Source: Streptomyces sp. XD-27
Lineage (GTDB): Bacteria; Actinomycetota; Actinomycetes; Streptomycetales; Streptomycetaceae
DNA: 64,000 nt
Reading direction: 5' to 3'
Assembly (NCBI RefSeq): GCF_030553055.1
Contig: NZ_CP130713.1
Location: 3,100,001 to 3,164,000, forward strand
Part shown: piece after piece, positions 18,097 through 29,987 of the stretch
Numbering within the stretch: position 1 is the stretch's first letter
Layout: every line of letters begins with the position of its first letter
Made by a program: the position numbers and the translations under genes
Notes under the pieces: model-generated
Seen by the model: the letters and a program-made list of their open reading frames with translations, nothing else
What the model was told of the DNA's origin: nothing
Database searches by the model: none

Positions 18097-19458
18097 ATGA
18101 ACGATTGGCCCGAGGGGCGGACCAGCGACGGCAGGGAGAGCTACGGGCGCGGCAGCCACGGCGCGCAGCCGGAGGGCGCCCGCGCCATGCCGCAGGTGCG
18201 GCGCGGCGGCATGCCGGGCCCGCAGCGGCAGCCCGCGGAGCCGCCGCTGCCGCCCGAGCTGTCGCCGCGCGGCCCGGTACCGCAGCAGCGCTACCAGTCG
18301 CCCGAGGGCGCGGCCGGTGCCGACGGCTACGACCCGTACGACGACGGCTACAACACCGGCCAGGTCTACGGGCACGGCAGCCCGAACGGTCCCGGCGGCG
18401 CCGGTCCGGACCAGGGCCGGGGCGGCGGCCCCGGCGGCCCGCGCCCGCCCCGGCAGGCGCCCGGCCGTCCGAAGAACTGGAAGAAGCGCATCACCATCGG
18501 CGTGGCGTCCGTCCTGGCGCTGCTGCTGGTGGACGGCATCGTCACGTACTTCTGGGCCGACTCCAAGCTGCGCCGCGAGGTCGACCTGAGCAAGGTCGAG
18601 GACCGCCCGTCCGGCGGCTCGGGCACCAATTACCTGATCGTGGGTTCGGACAGCCGCGAGGGCCTGTCCGACGAGGACAAGAAGAAGCTGCACACGGGCT
18701 CCGCCACCGGCCGCCGCACGGACTCGATGATCCTGCTGCACGTCGGTGACAACGGGAACACCATGATCAGCCTGCCGCGCGACTCGTGGGTGACGATCCC
18801 GCCGTTCACCGGCTCGGAGTCCGGCAAGCGGTTCAGCGGCGGCCCGAACAAGCTGAACGCGTCCTTCTCCTCCGACGGCCCCGGGCTGCTGGTCCGTACG
18901 GTCGAGTACAACACGGGCCTGCGGATCGACCACTACGCGGAGATCGGCTTCGACGGCTTCGCGAAGATCGTGGACGCGGTCGGCGGCGTGGAGATCGACA
19001 TCCCGCAGGACATGAAGGAGAAGCACGCCGGGACGAACTTCAAGAAGGGCAAGCAGACGCTGGACGGCCGCGAGGCGCTCGCCTTCGTCCGGCAGCGCTA
19101 CGGCCTGGCGGGCGGCGACCTGGACCGCGCGAAGAACCAGCAGAAGTTCCTGTCCGCGCTGGCCAACAAGGCCGCGACGCCGAGCACGATCATCAACCCG
19201 TTCAAGCTCTACCCGACCATGGGCGCCGGTCTGGACAACCTGATCGTCGACAAGGACATGAGCCTGTGGGACCTGAAGGAGATGTTCTTCGCGATGAAGG
19301 GCGTCTCCGGCGGCGACGGCAAGCAGATGAACATGCCGGTCGCGAACCCGGGCTACTCCACACCCAAGGGCAGCGCCGTGCTGTGGGACAAGGCCAAGGT
19401 CAAGCAGCTGGTCGAGCAGCTCAAGAACGACGAGAAGGTCACGGTCACCGGCAGCTGA
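18097..19458 (+). CDS. LCP family protein (no LytR_C domain)
   Basis: A 453-residue LCP protein. About 125 residues of Gly/Pro/Gln-rich cytoplasmic sequence precede a membrane helix (about 130-150) and an LCP domain with [34 protein letters not shown] and [10 protein letters not shown]. It ends shortly after the LCP domain, unlike three of the other LCP copies here. The ATG at 18097 is preceded by a weak TTGGAGGGAC site. It is followed by a 15-bp hairpin with TTT that separates it from the convergent dehydrogenase. Confidence 0.92.
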   Translation: MNDWPEGRTSDGRESYGRGSHGAQPEGARAMPQVRRGGMPGPQRQPAEPPLPPELSPRGPVPQQRYQSPEGAAGADGYDPYDDGYNTGQVYGHGSPNGPGGAGPDQGRGGGPGGPRPPRQAPGRPKNWKKRITIGVASVLALLLVDGIVTYFWADSKLRREVDLSKVEDRPSGGSGTNYLIVGSDSREGLSDEDKKKLHTGSATGRRTDSMILLHVGDNGNTMISLPRDSWVTIPPFTGSESGKRFSGGPNKLNASFSSDGPGLLVRTVEYNTGLRIDHYAEIGFDGFAKIVDAVGGVEIDIPQDMKEKHAGTNFKKGKQTLDGREALAFVRQRYGLAGGDLDRAKNQQKFLSALANKAATPSTIINPFKLYPTMGAGLDNLIVDKDMSLWDLKEMFFAMKGVSGGDGKQMNMPVANPGYSTPKGSAVLWDKAKVKQLVEQLKNDEKVTVTGS

Positions 19459-19467
19459 CCGAACGCG

Positions 19468-19500
19468 AGGCGCCGGACGGGCTGAGCCCGTCCGGCGCCT
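19468..19500. terminator. Hairpin terminator after LCP gene
   Basis: Perfect 15-bp arms (19468-19482 and 19486-19500) with a 3-nt loop, followed by TTT on the plus strand. It sits between convergent genes and may act on both. Confidence 0.9.
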
Positions 19501-19521
19501 TTCGCGTTCTCGGAACCTCGG

Positions 19522-20679
19522 TTACGGGAGGTTGCGGGCCATGACGATGCGCTGGACCTGGTTGGTGCCCTCGTAGATCTGCGTGATCTTCGCGTCCCGC
19601 ATCATCCGCTCCACCGGATAGTCACGGGTGTAGCCGTAGCCACCGAGGAGCTGGACCGCGTCCGTGGTGACCTCCATCGCCACATCCGACGCGAAGCACT
19701 TCGCCGCCGCGCCCTGGAACGTCAGATCCGCATCCCCACGCTCCGACTTCGCCGCCGCCGCATACGTCAGCTGACGAGCCGCCTCGATCTTCATCGCCAT
19801 GTCGGCGAGCATGAACTGGATCCCCTGGAAGTCCGCGATCGCCTTCCCGAACTGCTTCCGCTCCCGCACATAGCCCTTCGCGTAGTCCAGCGCACCCTGC
19901 GCGATCCCCAGCGCCTGCGCCGCGATCGTGATCCGGGTGTGGTCGAGGGTCTTCATCGCCGTGGCGAAGCCGGTGCCCTCCGCGCCGATCATGCGGTCGG
20001 CGGGGATACGGACGTTGTCGAGGTAGACCTCGCGGGTCGGGGAGCCCTTGATGCCCAGCTTCTTCTCCGGCGCCCCGAAGGACACCCCCTCGTCGCCCTT
20101 CTCCACCACGAACGCGCTGATGCCCTTGCTGCGCTTCTCCGGGTCGGTGACCGCCATCACCGTGTAGAACTCGCTCACACCCGCGTTGGTGATCCACCGC
20201 TTCACACCGTTGAGGACGTAGTGGTCGCCGTCGCGTACCGCGCGGGTCTTCATCCCCGCCGCGTCCGAACCCGCGTCCGGCTCCGACAGGCAGTACGAGA
20301 ACATCGCATCACCCTTGGCCAGCGGCCCCAGGTACTTCGCCTTCAGCTCCTCCGAACCCGACAGGATCACCGGAAGCGACCCCAGCTTGTTCACCGCCGG
20401 GATCAGCGACGAGGACGCGCACACCCGCGCGACCTCCTCGATCACGATCACCGTCGCCAGCGCGTCCGCCCCCGCACCCCCGTACGACTCCGGCACATGC
20501 ACCGCATGCAGATCATTGGCCACCAACGCGTCCAACGCCTCCTGCGGGAACCGCGCCTCCTCATCCACCGCCGCCGCGAACGGCGCGATCTTCGCCTCGG
20601 CGAGCCCACGCACCGACTCCCGGAGCATCTCGTGCTCCTCCAACGGCCGGTACAGGTCGAAGTCCGCGGATCCCGCCAA
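19522..20679 (-). CDS. Acyl-CoA dehydrogenase
   Basis: A 385-residue FAD flavoenzyme that oxidises acyl-CoA to the 2,3-enoyl-CoA. Signatures: CLSEPDAGSD (substrate/FAD region), the VLNGVKRWITNA segment, and the C-terminal YGYTRDYPVERMMRDA with catalytic Glu in QIYEGTNQVQR. The TTG at 20679 is favoured because GAGGAGTGAGG lies just upstream and the N-terminus then begins like the family; a GTG three codons earlier (20688) overlaps that ribosome site. It could serve short- or branched-chain substrates. It is divergent from the UDP-glucose dehydrogenase gene. Confidence 0.88.
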   Translation of the reverse strand: MAGSADFDLYRPLEEHEMLRESVRGLAEAKIAPFAAAVDEEARFPQEALDALVANDLHAVHVPESYGGAGADALATVIVIEEVARVCASSSLIPAVNKLGSLPVILSGSEELKAKYLGPLAKGDAMFSYCLSEPDAGSDAAGMKTRAVRDGDHYVLNGVKRWITNAGVSEFYTVMAVTDPEKRSKGISAFVVEKGDEGVSFGAPEKKLGIKGSPTREVYLDNVRIPADRMIGAEGTGFATAMKTLDHTRITIAAQALGIAQGALDYAKGYVRERKQFGKAIADFQGIQFMLADMAMKIEAARQLTYAAAAKSERGDADLTFQGAAAKCFASDVAMEVTTDAVQLLGGYGYTRDYPVERMMRDAKITQIYEGTNQVQRIVMARNLP

Positions 20680-20700
20680 GGTCCTCACTCCTCTGAGTGC

Positions 20701-20712
20701 TAACTACCGTTA
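20701..20712. promoter_or_regulatory. Short inverted repeat TAAC-TACC-GTTA upstream of acyl-CoA dehydrogenase
   Basis: A perfect 4-4-4 inverted repeat 22 bp upstream of the TTG start, in an AT-rich island (ctaactaccgttaagtaac). Position suits an operator or -10 overlap. TetR-type lipid regulators often use similar sites, but no regulator is identified. Confidence 0.35.
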
Positions 20713-20857
20713 AGTAACAGAATTCTATGGGCGTGATTCGGCCGGGTACAGGTGAGCTTGCCGACAGCGCCCACCGAGCCCGCCGACGGCCCCGACTATG
20801 CTCAGGTGCGCATCTGCCCGCCGCCCCGTCCGCCCATACCTGCTGTTGGAGCCCCGC

Positions 20858-22198
20858 ATGGCCCTCAAGATCACCGTGATCGGCACCGGATACCTCGGCG
20901 CCACGCACGCCGCGGCCATGGCCGAGCTCGGCTTCGAGGTGCTGGGGATGGACGTCGTCCCGGAGAAGATCGCGATGCTCGCGGCGGGCCGGGTGCCGAT
21001 GTACGAGCCGGGGCTGGAGGAGCTGCTGCACCGGCACGTGGCGGGCATCGAGGGCTCGACCGGCAGGCTGCGCTTCACCACCTCCTACGAGGAGGTGGGC
21101 GAGTTCGGCGACGTCCACTTCGTCTGCGTGAACACTCCGCAGAAGCACGGCGAGTACGCGTGCGACATGAGCTTCGTGGACAGCGCCTTCGAGTCGCTCG
21201 CCCCGCATCTGCGCCGCCCGGCGCTGGTGGTGGGCAAGTCGACCGTGCCGGTGGGCAGCGCGGCCCGGCTCGCCGCCCGGCTGGCGGAGCTGGCGCCGGT
21301 GGGCGGGGACGCCGAGCTGGCCTGGAACCCGGAGTTCCTGCGCGAGGGGTTCGCCGTGCAGGACACCCTGCACCCGGACCGGATCGTCGTGGGCGTCACC
21401 AGCGACCGCGCGGAGAAGCTGCTGCGTGAGGTGTACGCCACACCGGTCGGGGAGGGCTCGCCGTTCGTCGTCACCGACTTCCCGACCGCCGAGCTGGTCA
21501 AGACCGCCGCCAACTCCTTCCTGGCCACCAAGATCTCGTTCATCAACGCGATGGCGGAGATCTGCGAGGCGTCCGACGGCGATGTCGTGAAGCTCGCCGA
21601 GGCCATCGGGCACGACGACCGGATCGGGCGGAAGTTCCTGCGCGCCGGGATCGGCTTCGGCGGCGGCTGCCTGCCCAAGGACCTGAGGGCCTTCATGGCG
21701 CGCGCCGGCGAGCTGGGCGCGAGCCAGGCGCTGACCTTCCTCCGCGAGATCGACTCGATCAACATGCGGCGCCGCGGCCACATGGTGGAGCTGGCCCGCG
21801 ACGCCGTGGGCGGCAGCTTCCTCGGCAAGCGGGTCGCGGTGCTCGGCGCGACGTTCAAGCCGGACTCCGACGACGTACGGGACTCCCCCGCGCTCAACGT
21901 CGCCGGGCAGATCCACCTCCAGGGCGGCCAGGTGACCGTCTTCGACCCCAAGGGCATGGACAACGCGCGCGCCGTCTTCCCGACCCTCGCCTACGCGCCG
22001 AACGCGCCGGAGGCGGTGCGCGGCGCCCACGCGGTGCTGCACCTGACCGAGTGGGCGGAGTTCCGCGAGCTGGACCCGGCCCAGCTGGGCGAGGTCGTCG
22101 CGGAACGGCGCATCCTGGACGGGCGCAACGCCCTGGACCCGGCGCGGTGGCGCGACGCGGGCTGGGACTTCCGGGCGATGGGTCGCCCGCACGCCTGA
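20858..22198 (+). CDS. UDP-glucose/GDP-mannose dehydrogenase family protein
   Basis: A 446-residue NAD-dependent nucleotide-sugar dehydrogenase that oxidises the sugar C6 to a uronate in two steps. The N-terminal Rossmann motif is IGTGYLGATHAA, the middle block NPEFLREGFAVQDTLHPDRI is typical, and the catalytic Cys is in GFGGGCLPKD. UDP-glucuronate is the most likely product; GDP-mannuronate is less likely. The ATG at 20858 fits the nucleotide-binding start. The product could feed the wall-glycopolymer genes to the left. Confidence 0.88.
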   Translation: MALKITVIGTGYLGATHAAAMAELGFEVLGMDVVPEKIAMLAAGRVPMYEPGLEELLHRHVAGIEGSTGRLRFTTSYEEVGEFGDVHFVCVNTPQKHGEYACDMSFVDSAFESLAPHLRRPALVVGKSTVPVGSAARLAARLAELAPVGGDAELAWNPEFLREGFAVQDTLHPDRIVVGVTSDRAEKLLREVYATPVGEGSPFVVTDFPTAELVKTAANSFLATKISFINAMAEICEASDGDVVKLAEAIGHDDRIGRKFLRAGIGFGGGCLPKDLRAFMARAGELGASQALTFLREIDSINMRRRGHMVELARDAVGGSFLGKRVAVLGATFKPDSDDVRDSPALNVAGQIHLQGGQVTVFDPKGMDNARAVFPTLAYAPNAPEAVRGAHAVLHLTEWAEFRELDPAQLGEVVAERRILDGRNALDPARWRDAGWDFRAMGRPHA

Positions 22199-22264
22199 TC
22201 CGGAACCGCCGATCCCTGTGATCCGGGACCGCCGATCCCGATGATCCGGAACTGCCTGTTCCGT
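22196..22264. repeat. Three 23-bp tandem repeats starting at the dehydrogenase stop codon
   Basis: Units at 22196, 22219 and 22242 follow tgatccggaaccgccgatcc; the third diverges in its second half. The first unit begins with the TGA stop of the upstream gene, so the array lies in the 3' untranslated region before the convergent dipeptidase gene. Confidence 0.85.
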
Positions 22265-22295
22265 GCCGCCGGTACCTGGCGCCGGGGCCGCCGCG

Positions 22296-23483
22296 TCAGC
22301 CGTCGAGCTCGTCGATCGTGGCGATCGACGGGCTCCTGGTGGCGCGCAGCTCGCGGGCGGTGTCCTCGGCGGCGCGCAGCGTGCGGACCGCGTTCTGCCA
22401 GGTGAGCTTCGCCAGGTCGGCGGTGGACCACTTGCGGGCCAGGAGCTCGGCGACGAGGTTCGGGTAGCCCGCCACGTCGGCCAGGTCGGCCGGGGTGAAG
22501 GCGGTGCCGTCGAAGTCGCCGCCGATGCCGATGTGGTCGACGCCCGCGACCTCGCGCATGTGGTCGAGGTGGTCGGCGACGGTGGCGGCGGTCGCGAGGG
22601 GGCGCGGGGCGGTCTCCTCGAAGGCCCGGTGCACGGCCATGGCCTCGGCGGTGGTGTCGAGCGGGTGGAACCCGTGGGCGCGCATGTTCTCGTCGGCGGC
22701 CTTCGTCCAGGCGATGGCCTCGGGCAGGATGAACTTCGGTACGAAAGTCGCCATCGCGATGCCGCCGTTGGCGGGCAGCGCCGCCAGGACGTCGTCCGGG
22801 ACGTTGCGCGGGTGGTCGCAGACGGCGCGGGCCGAGGAGTGCGAGAAGACCACGGGCGCGGCGGACACCCGCAGGGCGTCCCGCATGGTGTCGGCCGAGA
22901 CGTGCGAGAGGTCGACCAGCATGCCGAGCCGGTTCATCTCCCGTACGACCTCCTCGCCGAAGCGGGTCAGGCCGTTCGCCTCGGGCTCGTCGGTGGCCGA
23001 GTCCGCCCAGGGGACGTTGTCGTTGTGGGTGAGCGTCATATAGCGGACGCCCAGGTCGTACAGGGCGCGGAGGGTGGCCAGCGAGCAGTTGATGCTGTGG
23101 CCGCCCTCGGCGCCCATGAGGGACGCGATCCGGCCCTCCGCCCGCGCCGCCTCCATGTCGTCGGCGGTGAACGCGAGCCGCAGGTCTTCGGGGTAGCGGT
23201 CGGCCAACCGCCGTACCACGTCGATCTGTTCGAGGGTGGCGCTGACGGCGGTGTCGCCACTGAAGTCCGAGCGGACGAAGACCGACCAGAACTGCGCGCC
23301 GACGCCGCCCGCCCGCAGCCGGGGGATGTCGGTGTGCAGGTGCGCGCGCTGGTCGGTGGCGAGGTCGCGGCGGCCGAGGTCGTATCGGACCTGCGCGCGC
23401 AGTGCCCAGGGGAGGTCGTTGTGGCCGTCGACGACCGGGTGGACGGCCAGCAGTTCGCGCGCCTGTGCGAGGAGGTCGGTCAT
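22296..23483 (-). CDS. Membrane dipeptidase-family (M19) dipeptidase
   Basis: A 395-residue zinc dipeptidase of the renal dipeptidase family, hydrolysing dipeptides including some with D-residues. Metal-site landmarks are VDGHNDLPW near residue 20, the [12 protein letters not shown] block, [15 protein letters not shown] and GIGGDFDG. No signal peptide is seen, so it is probably cytoplasmic. The ATG at 23483 follows GGAGG-like purine sequence. It lies 108 bp upstream of, but is not coupled to, purE. Confidence 0.9.
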   Translation of the reverse strand: MTDLLAQARELLAVHPVVDGHNDLPWALRAQVRYDLGRRDLATDQRAHLHTDIPRLRAGGVGAQFWSVFVRSDFSGDTAVSATLEQIDVVRRLADRYPEDLRLAFTADDMEAARAEGRIASLMGAEGGHSINCSLATLRALYDLGVRYMTLTHNDNVPWADSATDEPEANGLTRFGEEVVREMNRLGMLVDLSHVSADTMRDALRVSAAPVVFSHSSARAVCDHPRNVPDDVLAALPANGGIAMATFVPKFILPEAIAWTKAADENMRAHGFHPLDTTAEAMAVHRAFEETAPRPLATAATVADHLDHMREVAGVDHIGIGGDFDGTAFTPADLADVAGYPNLVAELLARKWSTADLAKLTWQNAVRTLRAAEDTARELRATRSPSIATIDELDG

Positions 23484-23591
23484 GATCCCATCCTCGTACG
23501 GCCCGCGCCCGAAGTCACGCCTCGGTCGCCCCGGTCACGCCCCGGCCGGCCCGTGTCACGGCGTCGGCGAGGCCACAGGGCGCGGCGGGGG

Positions 23592-24128
23592 TCACTTGTT
23601 GAAGCCGAAGCGCGCCGCGCCCTCCACCTTCGCGCGCAGCCGCTTGCCCTTCTCGGTGGCCTGTTCGTTCAGCTCGACCTGGAAGTGCCGCATGCGCTCC
23701 AGCAGTTCGGGGTCGTGCGCGGCGAGCATCCGGGCGGCCAGCAGCCCGGCGTTGCGGGCGCCGCCGACGGAGACCGTGGCGACGGGCACGCCCGCGGGCA
23801 TCTGCACGATCGACAGCAGCGAGTCCATGCCGTCGAGGTACTTGAGCGGGACCGGGACGCCGATGACCGGCAGCGGGGTGACGGAGGCGAGCATGCCCGG
23901 CAGGTGGGCGGCGCCGCCCGCGCCCGCGATGATCGCCTTCAGGCCGCGGGAGGCGGCGTTCTCGCCGTAGGCGACCATCTCGTGCGGCATCCGGTGCGCC
24001 GAGACCACATCGACCTCGTACGGGATCTCGAACTCGTCGAGGGCCTTGGCCGCGGCCTCCATGACGGGCCAGTCGGAGTCGGAGCCCATGACGATGCCGA
24101 CGACGGGGCCGGTGGCAGTGCTGGTCAT
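23592..24128 (-). CDS. purE: 5-(carboxyamino)imidazole ribonucleotide mutase
   Basis: A 178-residue class I PurE that converts N5-CAIR to CAIR in purine synthesis. The family motif [13 protein letters not shown] and the SAHRMPHEM loop with the catalytic His are present, as is [11 protein letters not shown]. It is the second gene of a purK-purE pair: its ATG overlaps the purK stop by 4 nt (ATGA), indicating translational coupling. A C-terminal extension of about 15 residues (Lys/Arg/Ala-rich) follows the core. Confidence 0.95.
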   Translation of the reverse strand: MTSTATGPVVGIVMGSDSDWPVMEAAAKALDEFEIPYEVDVVSAHRMPHEMVAYGENAASRGLKAIIAGAGGAAHLPGMLASVTPLPVIGVPVPLKYLDGMDSLLSIVQMPAGVPVATVSVGGARNAGLLAARMLAAHDPELLERMRHFQVELNEQATEKGKRLRAKVEGAARFGFNK

Positions 24129-25264
24129 TCGGTGATGGTCCCTCGGAGGTAGTCGGCGGCGTGCCGGGCGCGAGCGATGACGTCGGCCAGCTCGTCGCCG
24201 TAGGTGTTGACATGGCCGACCTTACGGCCCGGCTTCACGTCCTTGCCATACATGTGGATCTTCAACCCCGGGTCGCGGGCCATGCAGTGCAGGTACGCCG
24301 GGTACATGTCCGGGTAGTCGCCGCCCAGCACGTTCACCATGACGGTCCACTTCGCGCGCGGGCGCGGGTCGCCCAGCGGCAGGTCGAGGACGGCGCGCAC
24401 ATGGTTGGCGAACTGCGAGGTGATCGCGCCGTCCTGGGTCCAGTGGCCGGAGTTGTGCGGGCGCATCGCCAGCTCGTTGACCAGGATCCGGCCGTCGCGG
24501 GTCTCGAACAGCTCGACGGCGAGGTGGCCCACGACGTCCAGTTCCTCGGCGACCCGCAGCGCCAGCCGCTGGGCCTGGGCGGACAGCTCGGCGGAGAGCT
24601 CGGGGGCGGGGGCGATCACGGTGTCGCAGACGCCGTCGGTCTGGATGGACTCCACGACGGGGTAGGCGACGGCCTGGCCGTGCGGGGACCGTACGACGTT
24701 GGCCGCCAGCTCGCGCGCGAAGTCGACCTTCTCCTCGGCGAGGACGGGCACCCCGGCGCGGAACGGCTCGGCGGCCGCCGCCTCGTCCCGGACCACCCAG
24801 ACGCCCTTGCCGTCGTAGCCGCCGCGAACGGTCTTGAGGACGACCGGGTAGCCCTCGCCCTCCTCGGCGAAGCGGGTGACGTCGGCCGGGTCGGCCACGA
24901 TCCGGTGCCGTGGGCACGGGACGCCGATCTCGTCGAGCCTGGCGCGCATGACGCCCTTGTCCTGGGCATGACGCAGGGCCTCGATGCCGGGGCGGATGAC
25001 GACGCCTTCCGCTTCGAGCGTCCGCAGATGCTCGGCCGGGACATGTTCGTGATCGAAGGTGACCACGTCACAGCCTTGTGCGAAAGCACGAAGGGTTTCC
25101 AGGTCGCGGTAGTCGCCGATGACGACGTCGTTCACCACCTGGGCCGCAGAGTCCTGCGGGGTGTCGCTGAGCAGTTTGAACCTGATGCCGAGCGGGATGC
25201 CTGCCTCGTGGGTCATACGGGCGAGCTGGCCACCGCCGACCATGCCGACTACCGGAAATGTCAC
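24125..25264 (-). CDS. purK: 5-(carboxyamino)imidazole ribonucleotide synthase
   Basis: A 379-residue ATP-grasp enzyme that makes N5-CAIR from AIR, bicarbonate and ATP, the substrate of the adjacent purE. It has the N-terminal [11 protein letters not shown] motif, the ATP-grasp segments [18 protein letters not shown] and the C-terminal [14 protein letters not shown] signature. The GTG at 25264 puts the GGGQLARM motif close to the N-terminus as in the family. It is divergent from the GtrA-like gene across 180 bp. Confidence 0.95.
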   Translation of the reverse strand: MTFPVVGMVGGGQLARMTHEAGIPLGIRFKLLSDTPQDSAAQVVNDVVIGDYRDLETLRAFAQGCDVVTFDHEHVPAEHLRTLEAEGVVIRPGIEALRHAQDKGVMRARLDEIGVPCPRHRIVADPADVTRFAEEGEGYPVVLKTVRGGYDGKGVWVVRDEAAAAEPFRAGVPVLAEEKVDFARELAANVVRSPHGQAVAYPVVESIQTDGVCDTVIAPAPELSAELSAQAQRLALRVAEELDVVGHLAVELFETRDGRILVNELAMRPHNSGHWTQDGAITSQFANHVRAVLDLPLGDPRPRAKWTVMVNVLGGDYPDMYPAYLHCMARDPGLKIHMYGKDVKPGRKVGHVNTYGDELADVIARARHAADYLRGTITE

Positions 25265-25444
25265 GCACCCAGGGTAAACGCCCGCAGGGCTGACCCCGAC
25301 GACTTGGAGGATCACCCGAATAGGGGAAGGAGCGCGCCGGGCCCGGCCCGGCACCCAATTGCCGACACCTGTGGGCGGCGGCCTGAGCGGGCTGGTTAGC
25401 ATGAATCGTTGTCAACGCCGATCGGACGGGGCTGAACGATCACC

Positions 25445-25945
25445 ATGAGTGAACGGCGCACACTGCGCACGCAGGTGGAGCAACTCGCCCGCGAGATCGC
25501 GAAATTCGGTGCGGTCGGCGGCGTCGGCGTCTTCGTCAACCTCGGCGTCTTCAACCTGGTACGGCACCACACCGACCTGCCCGTCGTCAGGGCCAGCATC
25601 ATCGCGACGGTGGTCGCGATCGCCTTCAACTACGTGGGCTTCCGCTACTTCGCCTACCGGGACCGCGACAAGAGCCGCCGCACCAGGGAGCTCACGCTCT
25701 TCCTGCTGTTCAGCGCGGTCGGCCTGGTGATCGAGAACGGCGTGCTCTACACGGCGACGTACGGCTTCGACATGGACACGTCGTTGCAGAGCAACGTGTT
25801 CAAGTTCGTCGGCATCGGCATCGCCACGCTCTTCCGCTTCTGGTCGTACCGGACGTGGGTGTTCCGTGCGCTGCCCGCGCGGGAGGCCGTGGAGGCCGCG
25901 GAGTCCATCCTCGCCGAGGACCAGGCGCAGCGCGTCAAGAAGTAG
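25445..25945 (+). CDS. GtrA family membrane protein
   Basis: A 166-residue integral membrane protein with four predicted helices (about residues 22-40, 52-70, 85-105 and 118-138). GtrA proteins are thought to flip polyprenyl-phosphate sugars or otherwise help glycosylate surface polymers. The pattern FGAVGGVGVFVNLGVFNL is characteristic, and FRFWSYRTWVF ends the last helix. The context of envelope glycan genes to the left fits this role. It is convergent with the histidine kinase. Confidence 0.85.
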   Translation: MSERRTLRTQVEQLAREIAKFGAVGGVGVFVNLGVFNLVRHHTDLPVVRASIIATVVAIAFNYVGFRYFAYRDRDKSRRTRELTLFLLFSAVGLVIENGVLYTATYGFDMDTSLQSNVFKFVGIGIATLFRFWSYRTWVFRALPAREAVEAAESILAEDQAQRVKK

Positions 25946-25985
25946 CCGCCCCCGGGCCTCCGCGACTCAGACGCCTTCAGACGCT

Positions 25986-27242
25986 TCAGACGCCCTCCGT
26001 CGCCTGATGCTCGGCCTCGCGGCTCAAGAAGAGCGCGAAGATCGGCGGCCGTTGCTGGAGCAGCTCCAGTCGGCCGCCGTCCGCCTCCGCCAGGTCGCGG
26101 GCGACCGCGAGCCCCAGGCCGGTGGAGTTCTGGCCGCTGACCGTCCGCTCGAAGACCCGGGCGCCCAGGTCCGGCGGCACCCCCGGCCCCTCGTCGGTGA
26201 CCTCGACCACCGCCTGGTTCCCGGTGACCCGGGTACGGATGGCGACCGTACCGTCACCGTGCATCAGCGAGTTCTCGATCAGCGTGGCGAGCACCTGGGC
26301 GACCGCCCCCGGTGTGCCGACCGCCCGCAGCCCCTGCTTGCCGGAGCGCACGATGGCCCGGCCCTCGCTGCGCACCGCCGGCCGCCACTCCTCGATCTGC
26401 TGCTTGACGACCTCGTCCACGTCGAACGCGATGGCGGAGCCGGTGCGCGGGTCGCGGGAGTTGGTCAGCAGCCGCTGCACCACGTCCGTGAGCCGCTCGA
26501 CCTGGCCCAGCGCGATCGTCGCCTCCTCCTTGACCGTCGCCAGGTCGTCGGTGACCGTGATCTCCTCCAACCGCATGGACAGCGCGGTCAGGGGCGTCCG
26601 CAGCTGATGGGAGGCGTCGGCCGCCAGCCGCCGTTCGGCCGTCAGCATCCGCGCGATCCGCTCCGCGCTGCTGTCCAGTACGTCGGCGACCCGGTCCAGC
26701 TCGGGCACCCCGTAGCGGCGGTGGCGCGGCCGCGGGTCGCCGGAGCCCAGCCGCTCGGCGGTCTCGGCCAGGTCGGTGAGCGGGGCGGAGAGCCGATGCG
26801 CCTGCCGTACGGCCAGCAGGACGGCGGCGATCACGGCCAGCAGCGCCACCCCGAGGATGATCGTCAGGGTGCGGCCGACCTCCTTGCTGACCGTCGAGCG
26901 GTCCGCCTCGACCAGCACGGTCTCGTGGTGGTCGCCCACCTTCGCGGCGGAGATGACGCTGCCGCTGGGGCGCTTGCCGACCTCGACCGGGTCCCGGCCG
27001 GGGATCTTGATCCGCGCGTAGCGTCCGCTGCCGACCTGCTCGCGCAGCACTTCAGGGGTGATGCGCTCGCCGCCGATGAGCCGGCTGTCGACGATGCTCA
27101 CCAGCCGCACCGCGTCGGAGTCCACGCTCTCCTGGGCGCTGTTCTCGATGGTGCGGGTCTCCACGATCACCAGGGAGACGCCGAAGACGGCGATGACGAC
27201 GAGCACCACGGCGAGCGTGGAGTTGATCAGACGACGGCGCAT
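25986..27242 (-). CDS. Two-component sensor histidine kinase
   Basis: A 418-residue membrane kinase. Two helices (about 7-29 and 127-146) flank an extracytoplasmic sensor region; a HAMP segment, a HisKA domain with the phosphorylated His in ASHQLRTPL and an HATPase domain (ENSLMHG, DEGPGVP, GLGLAVAR) follow. It lies 22 bp downstream of the response regulator on the same strand, so the pair is an operon and a cognate system. The signal is unknown. Confidence 0.92.
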   Translation of the reverse strand: MRRRLINSTLAVVLVVIAVFGVSLVIVETRTIENSAQESVDSDAVRLVSIVDSRLIGGERITPEVLREQVGSGRYARIKIPGRDPVEVGKRPSGSVISAAKVGDHHETVLVEADRSTVSKEVGRTLTIILGVALLAVIAAVLLAVRQAHRLSAPLTDLAETAERLGSGDPRPRHRRYGVPELDRVADVLDSSAERIARMLTAERRLAADASHQLRTPLTALSMRLEEITVTDDLATVKEEATIALGQVERLTDVVQRLLTNSRDPRTGSAIAFDVDEVVKQQIEEWRPAVRSEGRAIVRSGKQGLRAVGTPGAVAQVLATLIENSLMHGDGTVAIRTRVTGNQAVVEVTDEGPGVPPDLGARVFERTVSGQNSTGLGLAVARDLAEADGGRLELLQQRPPIFALFLSREAEHQATEGV

Positions 27243-27264
27243 GTCCCTACCGTGTCAGCTCGGA

Positions 27265-27945
<681 letters not shown>

Positions 27946-28269
27946 GGGAGTGATGGTAGTCCGACGGGGTATGCGATCGGGGCGGGACGGCGGCACCGCC
28001 CGCCGTGACCAGCCCTGACACGGTCGAACCACGGGTCGGCGAACGGCCGGCGAACGCATGATCTTAGGCTGGTGAGAAGTTGCGCCTCACACTCGTGACT
28101 TTTCTCTCATCCAGCCCAATCTCCGCCAGGACGTGGCTTATCGTGACGGGACGTCTGTAGCACGACCTTGAGGACCTTTGGCCGCACGACGCGGCCGAGG
28201 GTCTTCTTTGTGCCCGGCTGGAACCCCCAGTCGCCGACACAGCGAACCCCCCTCACCGAAGGAATCACC
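27946..28269. other. Divergent promoter region, regulator and peptide transporter
   Basis: No gene is supported in these 324 bases. They hold the divergent promoters. A loose inverted repeat (gagaagt near 28074 and acttttctc near 28097) lies in a relatively AT-rich stretch that may be a binding site. The right end (gaaggaatcacc) provides the transporter ribosome site. Confidence 0.45.
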
Positions 28270-29793
<1,524 letters not shown>

Positions 29794-29837
29794 CGGACGG
29801 CGGGGGCCGGGTGACCGGCTGACCGGCTGACTTACGG

Positions 29838-29872
29838 GAAGGGCCCGGCGCGGGGTACGCGCCGGGCCCTTC
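29838..29872. terminator. Hairpin terminator after peptide transporter
   Basis: Perfect 15-bp arms, 29838-29852 and 29858-29872, loop gggta. It closes the transporter unit before the next plus-strand gene. Confidence 0.88.
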
Positions 29873-29907
29873 GTGTGCGTGGGGCCTTCGTGTGCGTGGG
29901 GCCTTCG
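29868..29907. repeat. 17-bp tandem repeat, 2.3 copies
   Basis: The unit ccttcgtgtgcgtgggg occurs at 29868-29884 and 29885-29901 and partly again to 29907. The first copy reuses the end of the terminator hairpin. Confidence 0.85.
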
Positions 29908-29987
29908 CGGGGCGTGGGCCGCCGCGCCTTCACCCGTACGGCCCCGTACAGGATGCGGGGCGGGCGACCGGCCCGCACGCTGTGGCC

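Noticed and set aside
20561..22192. Long open frame opposite the UDP-glucose dehydrogenase and acyl-CoA dehydrogenase genes
   Set aside because: It mirrors the G/C third-position bias of the real genes on the other strand, has no recognisable domain and overlaps two well supported genes.
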